From assembly GCF_001039355.2 (NCBI RefSeq), contig NW_019775414.1:310001-374000 (forward strand): a DNA stretch of 64,000 nucleotides, in the 5' to 3' direction. Shown piece by piece: positions 43,601 through 56,000 of the stretch. Position 1 is the first letter of the stretch; the number at the start of each line of letters is the position of its first letter. Below the pieces are notes generated by a model that was given only the letters and a program-made list of their open reading frames with translations, did no database searches and was not told where the DNA came from. Position numbers and translations under genes: made by a program. The stretch comes from Lingula anatina. Lineage: Eukaryota; Brachiopoda; Lingulata; Lingulida; Lingulidae.

Positions 43601-46600
43601 GTTGTCAGTATGGAATAGTTAACTTATATCGGTCGATGCCTTCCATTATTGAGCGCAACGAGACCAGATTGTGCACCCAGTGTTTCAGAGTTTCAGTGTT
43701 GCCTCATGTTCTGCAGTTTCATGTTGCCAATACATTCCAATTCTCTTAGGTAGAGGGAAACTTTGTAAATAGTCTTGGCACGTACGATAAGAGGCATGCA
43801 ATTAAAGTACACCGATGTTGTTCATTCAAAAAGTCCTAGCTAGAGAAACGAACTGACAAAACAGTTCTTGGCTATCATGGCCATCATGCAAGATGTTGGT
43901 CACTCTTGGTTCATAGAAATATCTCACTATTTCGCAAGAACTCATGACTGATTCCAGCTATATCCAGTCATCTCGCCAGATAAAAGCATTGCCTACAACA
44001 TACACTAGCCACAGAGCAAAACACGGGGTACAAAACTCATCTCATAACGATCATCAATAAACAAATGGGTTCCTTAACTATGGCGTAAGCACACCAATAG
44101 CTGGCGGCGGCAGGGCATTGCAGGCAGTTCAAACAGATTGTGACATTAGTTTTCGACCATATATTAATTAAACCAACTGCGCTTCGTCCTGTGAATCCAG
44201 ACAGATTGAACATATATGTTAAGAACATGATATTATACACCGTATATACGATAACACTACCCGGGGAAATTCCCCTTTGGGAAATTCTGGAATCGACCTA
44301 GGTATAGGAAAAATTGGAATCTTCCAGTGCAAAAAAGTAACATTTTCCAAATTGGCTTTATAAGTTATTGGCCACCGTATCAAGATTTGTTGTAAAATAA
44401 AGACCTTTTGACCGGAGATTAGCTCAAGTTAATAGTACATTTGTTCATGTTTGTTGAATGTCAGTAAATTTCCCCTCGGATAGAAATTGGTCTGTCGGCC
44501 ATCCGTAATGCTTTCTGATCAAACTATGATTAATGTTGGAAAGGGTTACAATTTTAGGTTTCGTCTTCTTTACTTCAAGCCATTTCTCATAGTAACCCTT
44601 CAGTTATTAGGAAATAAAACGACATATCAAATATTTCATCACACAGTCGTCTACTCAGATCATAAAAATCTTCGGGTCAAAAGGAAGGCACACATCACTT
44701 ACTTTATGACGTGCTGGCTTTGAAAAGTCCTATGGGGAAATCTTTTAGATGGACCAACAGCCCCGGGCTTAAAAAAATGAAGCATCAGTTACTTAAATAC
44801 GTACTGATCCCCATGTTGAAATTGCAGGAGGCAGATTGAAAAATCTTTAAAACATAGATATACTTCTGGCCCCAAAAAATCGCCTGTTAGTAAATTTTTC
44901 ATTTAAATGGTAATAACCTTGATAAGACAAGAAGCTGATAACGGGGATACCTGTAAGCTGATAACTAAGATTAGATTAGAAAAAAGGTCCCAGGGAAGGT
45001 CAGGCAACACTCAGCCAGTCAAAATTGGCTTTCACTGTTGAATCTTCGGTAACCCAAACAAAATTTTCATTGATGAGATTTTCCTTGTTGCCTGTCGTTT
45101 CGCATTACATTGATTGTGACTGAACATGAATTCTTTCATTCCAGGACCCAGCTATCTTCACCTTCGTAGGAGAACAATGCCAAGTTTACACAGTTTCGTA
45201 GGAGTGTGATCCACATTCTAGTACAGAAAACCACTGCTCTGGTTAACTCGGTGTGTGTAAACTGGGCGAAACTAATTGCATGTTCTACCCAACATACCGA
45301 TCTTCATGCCAGGAATTTTGTTTTGTGGTCGAAAGTTCATGTCCACAAGAAATGTCTGCATGCATTCCCTGTGTTTGTATTGTATAAAACTGATTTTGTT
45401 GATATAGCTTTGGGTTAAATCTAGACCGGGGTGTTGCAAAACCACAACAAATTAATTTCACTGAGGTATTCTCCACATATATGTTGGATTGAAACCTAAA
45501 TCAAAGGTGTCTGAAGAAATAACCGGGTCTTATAATTAAATATAGAAAATATCACCGGTATTTTATTCCCTCATTTCCATATATTTAACTCCTGATATTA
45601 TACACTGGATGTATTTCCACATGCACATTGAACATTTTAAAAGCATATAGTGAATATGGGTACCTGTGACAAATGCATACGAATAGACTTTTCAGTGATT
45701 TACAGAAATAGCAGGAACAGCACACGTTAGTACAGCGTGTATTCAAATCTTTGCGAATCTTTAAAAAAACTGAACCAATCCTTAAGATACACACTGATAT
45801 TGTGCATGCTGCCAAAGGTTTGCGAACAAATATTCAAACTACTTTCCAATTTGATATTTATTCAAGCTGTCCAAGTTCAAATAAGAACAGCAATGCCTTA
45901 GTCTGCATTGACAGTAATAAAAAAGTACGCAAAATAAGTAAAAAATAAGCGTCATCAACGTACCCATTGACTCAACGTGTGGGCACAAACTGTGAGATAG
46001 TTCCTTGAAAGCCATTGGAATAAACAAAAAACAAAAAACAAATTTTACATTGCTTCCGTTGGTCTCAAGTGTGGCTGCAATCTCTAAATTGGTTCCAGGA
46101 AAGTGATTGCCATTCGTGATACCAAACACAAACTTTACAAGTTCTGATAGTCAGGAGCAATGATTTGTTTAAACTTACGTTACTGTATAGAAAAAAAAGA
46201 ACAGTACCGGTTCGACTTTTATAAGACACTATCCTCTACAAGGCAAATAAAAGGTAAAACCCAATCCAACCATCGAGGCTACTGTTTTCTAGGGTATAGT
46301 CCTATTACCGAGGTATCACAGGGGACACTTGGTCTGAGTTACTTCTCCAGCAGGTAGCACAACCGCAGTGATATGTATTCCAGAGATCAACTACAAACTG
46401 ACTGATCTCTACGTTTATTTCTCTGGCTGAGAGATCTGGAGTCTCCTAAGACAGGGCCGTAGCCTCCGGGGGGGCAGGGGGGGCAGCTGCCCCCCCTGGA
46501 ATTTGGAATTTTCCACATCGTGATAGGGGGACCCCCCCCCTTGGGGGCTTCGCCCCCTCATGTCCGCTTACTGCCCCCCCTGGCATTTTGCTCAGGCTAC

Positions 46601-49600
46601 GGCCCTGTAAGACAGCAGGGACAATCCAGCTATCGGTTTGACTGACCAAACTCACTTCGAGCTCTGATCTCCAATCTCTGTCTCTAATACAAGGTTCTTC
46701 TCCTTATATACTAATACACACAAAATACATTTCAGTGATTCCTAAAACAAGTCAGAGATATTGAAGCCAATTAACATAATTAAGACATATTACTAGAGAC
46801 CTTTAACATAATTAAAGTCAGACTGCTTTAAACTCTAACTTGGGGATGAAGCCATAAATAAAGTTATTCAATCCATTTACAACTGAAAACATCCTTTAAA
46901 ACTTGGTTACAGTTCTTTCCAATGAATAACATACATTAACAGATTCATATAATATCATTATAAAGGAGACATCTGAACAATCTTTACCAAATGTTGATTT
47001 AATTTGATTTAAACGTGGAAGTTTCTAAAATGAAGTTTGGCCGTGAAATCACCACTATGACAGAGGTATCCGCCTATATTGACAATACATACATGTACAT
47101 ATAGAGTACCCGTGCGTAATTAAAACGTGAACTGAAGCCATCAATGTTTGAAATATAAGAATGGTCCTTAAATTAGACTCGAGTATCGTAGCAAAAGTTT
47201 TCAGTAATCGTTAAAGTATTTAAGATGTTTACAAGTTGGTACAAAATGATGGGGTCGAATCATTTAGCTTGTTTCATATAACAAACTGTTTTTCCTCAAA
47301 ATGGAATTACACTGAAAGCACAAATACGGGTAATGTCTTTAAAGATTCCCAAGAACACCGACGTTTGTTATACTTTTTGTCAGTTATAGTCAGTAGAAAC
47401 TCTGATATGTGATAATTTTGTAATGCATAAATTACTCCTACAACTGTTTCCAAGAACAAATACTGTATCAGTGGTATCTCTCTCTCTCTCTCTCGTTTTT
47501 TTTTTTTTTTTCTTTTTTGTTGATAGCACGAAATGACGGATGCTCCATCAATCAAAGTGAAGAAAAGTGAAATAAAAATAAAAGCGTAAAGTTGAGTAAG
47601 CATTATCCAAAATCTACATCCAACAACACTCTGTTTGAATTAGAATGTCAGTGGGGATCTATCAATCAAAATAAAAAGATGTAGCAATAAAAATAAAAGC
47701 ATATCTGTATGTAATAACCACCCGCTCTGGGTTACAAACAACTGGCCATTTAAAAATCGAAACTCGGGTCTTTTTCAAACATATAAAAACATTTCACTCC
47801 ATAGGGAAACCTAACGGTAACCATCTTTGATTATACAGATAAACAATTCCAGAGATTGAAGAGATTATTGGATTTTATTAATAACGCAAATCTAGTTTCA
47901 ACGAATTCAGAGATGGATTGTGATTTGTGCGATGTTTTCGTAACTAAACCGACACGTTAGTTGTGATGTAAATATACTGCCAGAGCACAGCATGGCGACG
48001 TAGGAGGGTAACGCCCTAATCACACATTTTGTAAAAGGTCCAAGGTAGATGCACACGTAAGAACCTCCAGCCTGTGATATCTTATTTATCCTTCATTATA
48101 GAGAAGTGATTGATAACGGCATTAAGTCACTCACTATCAGAAGTCATGTAACCAAATTATTCCCCGGAGGACAGAAAAGTCGCGTAGGGCATCCTTAATG
48201 CTATGAAGTTGGGGAAGGATTAAAAACCGTTGCCTCAGTCACTGATGTGGTCCTAAATTAAACACGATTTTGATCCCATCCCATCTAGTTTGAGTAAAAA
48301 GATTAGACACCTGCGGTGTTACTTGTCCTCATAATGGTCTCGTTATGATTACAACCGTGAAATTCAATTTTGCACTGTATAATCGGAAGCGAGGTTTCAG
48401 CGTGGAAATTGCTGAGGCATAGCAAGAATCTGCCAGTTTCGTTGCCAGTGGGTTTTTTGCACAACAGATGTGATCGTATCATTAGCAATAATTTCCTCAT
48501 TTACATAATTATATTGATACCAAATGTTGTCATGTCTAATTTGATGAATCGGTACAAATCTTTCAAATATCATATCTGTAGACTTGGATAAGGACGCCAA
48601 GTTCAATATCGATAATCTATTCTGTGATAACATAATCTCCAAGCTTTCAAAGTATTGCTGTAATCACGAGTTGAAGCACTTTTTATTCCGTGTTTTGACC
48701 TGTTTCTACTGGCACCCGTCACCCTTGACACAATCACACCAAAACACTTTTGAAACAAATGATCCCAAGATGCTCTTGTAGAGGTTGACAGGCGGTAACA
48801 GATAAACAATTTAATCGAGATCAATTTTCCAATTTTCTTAGTTTTTAAAATTTGTTAAACTGTTGACCTTGCAATAGCTGATAGCTGAAACATGAAATAT
48901 CTTAATGGGGTTTCCCTTGTTACAACGCTGTTATTCTATTAAAAAAGTGTTACATGACTAAGTACACAATGTATCTGCCCTTAGCAATTGCTGCAACAGT
49001 AGATCTTGTAGACTGCACGCCTGGTCGAAATAACCGAGACACAGCGTGGGAGAGCGACTGGAGATAGATACAACCAGTTGACCGTTGATTGAAACGACAA
49101 ATGAACTGTTTCCAACTGTGCTGTAGAGTAATGTCATTACATTGTGTCGTCCCAGTGCTCTCGTGACCCGAAAACACTCAGCATATTACAAGACAACTGC
49201 CAAGAGAACGCGATATGTTTGATTCCACTAATGAAACCAATCGACATAGCCGCACGGTGCCAAGGCAGCTTCTTGCTGTGTTTGTGCAGATTGTTTTTCG
49301 ATTTTGTTTTTTCGAAACGAGTTGCTTATTTTTTCCAAAATGCAACACTTCCAAGAAAGTGTGAAGCTTATTTCAGTTCAGATTCATAAAATATACAGTT
49401 AATTCCACTGTGTGTATTGTTTCGATTGCTTGAAGTAGTTAAAACCAATATTTCATTAAGGCAACCAAAAAAATGGCGTTTTATCGTTTTATATAAGATA
49501 ATAAAGGAAAATCATGTAATTACAATAACGATATTGCGTGTTAGAAATAACTACAATATCCAATAGCTATTATAGCTTTAAAGATGCATACAAAGCCAAT

Positions 49601-49961
49601 TTTTGTCACAAAAACTGACCAAATGCCAGCATATAGTTTCAAGTAGTATTGTTTATTTTACCCGAAAGTGATGTTTGAACTGATTTTTCTGCTAGCATTC
49701 TATGCTGTTTGTCAATGGGGCAGGAAAGTAGGTCACGAAAGTAGGTTAAATTTTCAACCACAAATTTAAAGAAAGGAGCAGTCTAAAGCTCTTTTATGGC
49801 TGATCGAGTGATCTAACCAGTTTATCCCATGGCATGTCGAATTTATTTGAAAATAGTAAAAAAATAGTAGAAGTGGTTTACATGTGTTACTGGGAATCCA
49901 TGCTCCACCGATGCTCGGTTCGTATGTACCTTTAAGGTGTCTTTATACTAGAGATCGTTTA

Positions 49962-50009
<48 letters not shown>

Positions 50010-53000
50010 TTGTAGATGTTACTAAATTCGTTAACAATCAGCATTCCACATTGGCAGTTTTTGGAATTTTGGTTAGGGTTCCAACGTCCAATAACCCGTA
50101 CTCATGTTTCGGGTTGATACTTGGTATATATCTAAAAACTGTTGAAAACGTCACGTTTTTGGTCTAAAATCCCACTATCCCTTTTAACTGCAACAAACAA
50201 GACCATAATTCTTGTATACATGTTTGTGGGAAATACCTGTTATAATTTTTTAAAAGTTTGTCACGTAGCACAGGAAAATGCCACCCTCTTCCTCTGCAAG
50301 CACAATTCGATACGTGTATATTTCCCTAAGAAAATATTTCATTGGTAACCCCGAAATCATCCAAGAGGAAAACAGCCTTTCAAAATATATATATATCATA
50401 CAAACATTCTCTGTCCCTTTAAGGAAACCTATTGATCGAATGCATTTTCAAAAATGAGCATTTGCTGTATGTTCATGACATGGGTCGTTGCACATGAGCG
50501 CTTGGTTGTTTTCTCACAAGAAAAGAAAATTATTACAGGTCAGGAACAGCACAACTCACAATCCCAAAATCGTACATGTTTTCCTTCAGCACCTGCATGC
50601 CAGAGTCATTATTTCTACACTAATTTGAAGTTTTCTTCTTCATCGTGGAAAAAAATTCCACTGCCGCTGTGCCAAACATACGGCTTCAATTTTGGCACCG
50701 GAGAAAAACGTTTACATCATGTTGCATCTGCGTAAATTGCTACCAACGTGAATGCACAGAGGCTGGATAGACACGGGTTTTTTCTTTCAATACCCCAGTA
50801 GATTTTAAATTTCCCGATAATATACGTATATTTCTTTGTAATCAACCTAAGCAATTTACTGGATTTTTTTCAAACAAATTTACAGTATGTGATTAGGAAG
50901 AAGTTTTAGTAAATTAAAGAGACATTGAATAGTACGATCACGGGATTTTCAATAGTATTTGCTCAATAGTATTTTCACCCTTTTTGAATGATCAAATTAC
51001 TATCGTTGATATCAAAATAGTAATTCTTCTCGGAAAGAAAACGCTTGGAATACAATGTAACTGAATTCCCAAAAGAACAAAATTCACAAAGTAATATATA
51101 CAGCAGTTTCCAGTTAGAATTTTAATTAAGAAATAGCCGGTTAGTACTAAAATTTGACACTTAATAGATTTACAAAACTACACGAACAGTCTCGCTGGGT
51201 GCACAACCCACAAATAATAAAAAGCAGAAAAAAGAAACATTTTAAACCTGATAAGATCTTTATACGTTTTCTCCATGAACCATTATATAATCTACCATGT
51301 GTTCGTGAGAAACAATAGTATTTGACAACAAGTGAACCCCACTGTTTACTGTGGCTTTTGGTTTGGCAAAAACAATGAAATAATGTGGGGCACACAAGTC
51401 CAACTGTTTCAAGGCTCGGTTTCAAACAGATCAAAACACCATTTCTGGTTTTAAAAGCCAAAATCCGATTTGGCTGCATTACCATGAGTCAATTTCCCGA
51501 ATTTCGATAATCTGGGTAAAGCACGAAATAAGATTTTATACTAGTCGCACAAAGTACGATGAACTGACGTAATTCAATCACATCATATCCAATACAACTT
51601 GGGGTAATTAACGAAGCAAACATACTGAGTCTTATCTCAGCCGGTTAATTTCTGTCCCATTCCACAGTATACAGTACCATGAACTTACACTTATAATAGC
51701 CCATGAAAACGCATGAAGCATAGCGGCATTAATGAACATTACAGTATATAGACAAAAAGTGCGCAGTATGTTGCAAAACATAAAAGCAATGTATACAAAC
51801 AGCACATAGACTCAATTAGACGCCCATCGCGTCCGCTTTAATTCATTCAGAAGATCAAATCATGGAAAACATTTTAAGGGGGTGGACATTCATGAAACCG
51901 TGACCTTCTCGGCAAGTTGCCTTTGGAGGTTTGTTTTCATTTGTTATTAAGTTCACGAGAAACCTGACTGATAAAGCTATTTGCAGCCCTTTTTTGTCGT
52001 AAATTTTATTCGTATGGATTATAAAGGCTACCTTGCACGTTTTTTTTTTCTTTTCGGTTTCTGAAAACAGTTTTGAAGAAAGTAAGGATTATACATTTTA
52101 TATAATAGAGATGGATAGGATATTACGGAAGAAAGAGCTAATTTTCCGTGTAATTTGTTCGTTTTGCTTTTTTCAAACCATGGCCTATGTCATGTCATTA
52201 CTGTCATAACTTAATGTTTTCTTAGTAAACTTACATTTCTGTGGATATACCAATTCATTGTCGCCTTTTGTTGACAATAAAATTGAAGTTGCCAGCACGG
52301 TTTTTCTATCTTTCCGCTTTCTAAACAATGGACTTGAGATAACGTAAAGAAGAAGACGGCATGCCCACAATAACGGATATGGATAGAGTAAGAGAGTGAT
52401 TAATTTCCCAGAAAGACCGCTGTATTATTAGTCAATGTTATCACGGCGGGATGCAAAAGACACACTGACAGTAATTACGTCTGAACATGCAAAATATTCA
52501 GTCTTTAAGTCAGGAGAGACCTTCAAAGTGGTATCTGTTTGCGAAGATTATACTCAGACGACAGCTGTAGCCTTTAAGAGTTCTTAAACATTGTTTTCTG
52601 TGGCCTGAAATGAACTAAGTGTTGTTTAGCAGGCTCTGCTGTAATACACATAACAATGGGTCGTGATTTACACTTGCCCCAGTGACGTCAATATCAGGTT
52701 GATAACCCCGGCTTCTATCGATAACCCCTGAAGTGATCAAAATTCAAAGAAAATGATCACAAATGACTATAAATTACATTTTTTTCCCTAATTTTCAGAC
52801 CCTAGAAGGCGGCATTTCTCATTAAGAAAGGACTAGACTACGTCTTCATAATTAACAAAAAGGAATGAACATATAAAACAAGTTGCAGAGAATGTAATGA
52901 AATTGCGTGATAATGGTCTGACTTACAGGCTGAGGTCAGTGAACTGTTGCATAATAACGCCGTAATTATATTTGATATCGACGCGTATTTATTCCATTTC

Positions 53001-56000
53001 CAAAATACAACATAAATCTTCAGAGAAATGACGTCACCGCCTACAAACCACATAGAGATTAATATGGCTACGTTATCATTTGATAAATGAGTTTTACTAA
53101 AAAGTGTTTCAATTACCGTTAAAATATTAGCCACCTTATATAATGATTTTTGAATAAGAGAATGCTCTCTGGAGATTAAATTCTTGCATCAATCAGAAAA
53201 AATAGATGAGAAATCAATTACCACTTTACTTCTTTTAATCAACAAATAAATTGGAAAACAATAACTCTGATCCTATTATTAGCTGTTGATTGGAGAAAAT
53301 ATCATGACTAAGGAGTGACTAAAAACTCTTCTGAGATAAGAATTTCTCTGTCTATATCATATGTGCAAAAGTGTGAATTTCGGCGCCTCATTTGTAAATC
53401 GACAACATATACCCCTGAAGGATAAGGACTGGCATCGAATGCCATTAAAAAAAAAAACCCGTTGAGTCGTGTCCACTTTTTTTTTTTTTTTTTTTTGCTA
53501 AATTGAATTGTGCTGAAATAAACGCCCTGATACAAAACCAGCCAAACAGCTGCACTCGTATTGTATGAGTGTATTGGTGATTCTCTTTAGACATCAGCAT
53601 TGTTTATCGAGCACATCTGAATTTTCGTCTTGAAACCCTGACACCCACAATTCGTCAATAGCTTATCTTGAAAAGAAGATTTACCATAACATGATCTTTT
53701 GAAGCTGTATATCAAAGCAACTGGGGCGCCGTAGGTTTGAATCCTATGATGTTTTAGAGTGGATGACGCAACCTTTCACAAAATACCACAGTCAACGGAC
53801 GATAAGCTGTAATGTTAAGAGTTGGCAATATTTAAATCACTCAAAGTACGGGTTGTGCTTCCACTTTTAACTAAATCCACAGACGAAGATCCGTGCACTG
53901 ATAGCTGCATTTTCATTCTTGCCAATATGATCAAGATGCCATTAATTTAAAACAATTGCTTACATTAGTTCTATAGGTGTAGATGATATTGAACTCTTTC
54001 ACAACTCAAGCTGACAATGATATCAGCATAAAAAAATTCTGGACGTGGAAGAAGCTAAGAAAGTATCCCATGGCCAGGGAGAGGGACTGCCTGAATTGAA
54101 ATACTAAGGATTTACAATTTTGAGCAACGCCGTTCAAATAACGCAGTTTTAAACATCTCGACTTTTACCGTCGTATAGTCAACCTGGAAACAAAGAATTG
54201 ATTCATCGGTTCTCCAGCGGTTATAGTACACTGATGCCAGGCCCGTAGGCGGGGGGGGGGGGGGGGAAAGATCACGGTACAATAAAAATAAATATCGCTT
54301 TTCTGAGAGCATTATATCACAAGTATGTTCCACGGTAATAAGGTGAGATCCAGTTTTTTTCAGAAAAGAACTCCCATCTTTGAAATTCCTGACTGCAGAC
54401 CCTGAAGTTGAAAAGGCCTTGTCCTATATCGTAAAAATACTTTGCGGGGGGTGGGGGCATTTGAGGGTCGGCCTTGAAGTAACTCACGCACTCCGGAGCA
54501 GCTGGGAAGGGAACCAGCCTTCCATTCTATGTTGGCTTAACCATACAGTCAGTGATATTACAAGTGGCCAAGGGCTCTCATTTGTTTGTTGATGGCTTGG
54601 AAATAGAATTATTAGTATCATCTTCCGTCTGGTCGGGACTGCCAGAATTTCCCTAAATGCATGCTTGGCAGAGTTCAAAAGCATTTGTATATATCTGAGT
54701 AAGCAACACATCCGATATCTAATTAAGCAGATAGTCAAAGGAACAGCACTGCATTAATCTAATTATGCGTTTTCCATTATTTCCCCATTTTACAGTAAAT
54801 TGACCCAGTTCAAATTAAACAGAGAGAAAGATATAGAGAAAGAGAGAGGAGGGGAGAATATTAAGAATAACGGCCGTGAAGGCACGCGCGCGCGCGTGTG
54901 TGCGTGCGTGCATGTGTCTGATATTCTGATGTTATTTTGTCAGATGTTTTCTTATTTTATTGCACATTTTACTAAGGCGCAGTCATTACACATTATATAT
55001 CTAATATCAAGTGGCGAAATGGGATCCGTTAATCGTAATGGAACGTAATCTAGTGTCAGTAAATGTGAAAGCCATTTACCGCTGTAAACTATTTAGAGAT
55101 AGGCTTTTAGATAAAAAGTGTTGATGGCTGATGATGGGGTACAAATATGTATTTACTGTCAATAGTCGAAATATCAATATAACTAGTTTTAAGGACAAGT
55201 TTCCTGAGGAAGTCTTGATCCAACGTACGATTATTCTTACACCTGATGCTTTTACTACGCTTTTTCTGTCGAAAATATTTCAACCCACTTTTCCCGTCTT
55301 GCTTTACTGCAGTGTATGGGTTCTAATATGTAAGGCCTTAAAAATCTTTAGATGAGAGAGAGAGAGAGAGAAAGAGAGAGATGCCAATATAATAATAGTT
55401 TATGACCGAGAAGTCTTTCCTACGGTTTAAAAGCTGCCACAATATATTTTTTGTTCAGCACTGCAACTTGGAAAGTTTCATCAAAAACGTGAATTCTGCA
55501 CAAGCCATTTGTTGAATAAAGGAAAGGAAAAGTTCAAGAAACATGTTGGGCGAGAGAGAGAAAGCATTTACACCCCATAATTGGGCCTCAAAACTACAGT
55601 CACTTCAAACCATCATTCTTTCTATGCACCAAAAGTAAAAAAAAAAAAAAACAGACACAATCAACGAAGGCCTCCAATTTACCCCGATCTCTAGGCTCTC
55701 TCCCAATGATTTGCACATTTTGCGTCACCTTTTTTCCTCAACTGGGGAAAATTTGGCACACACTCCATCCAAAGCGAGAAGTAGTTATGTTGTCTTCTGG
55801 GGGTCTTCTTTACTTTGCCAAATTGCATTCAAACGGAACATTTCCTAGATAATGTTAACAGTTTGCCATAGGTCCAACCTCAGGTTTTGCGAGCAAAGGA
55901 CTCCGTTGAGAATTTCCCAGTTCCCAAAACCAATTAATACATTTATTCTAAAAGTGGAATTAACCAAAGGCTGTTTGAGTAATGAAACTATAATGCAGGA

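Noticed and set aside
53720-53750. tRNA-like B-box word (GGTTTGAATCC)
   Set aside because: No matching A box or cloverleaf could be drawn around it.
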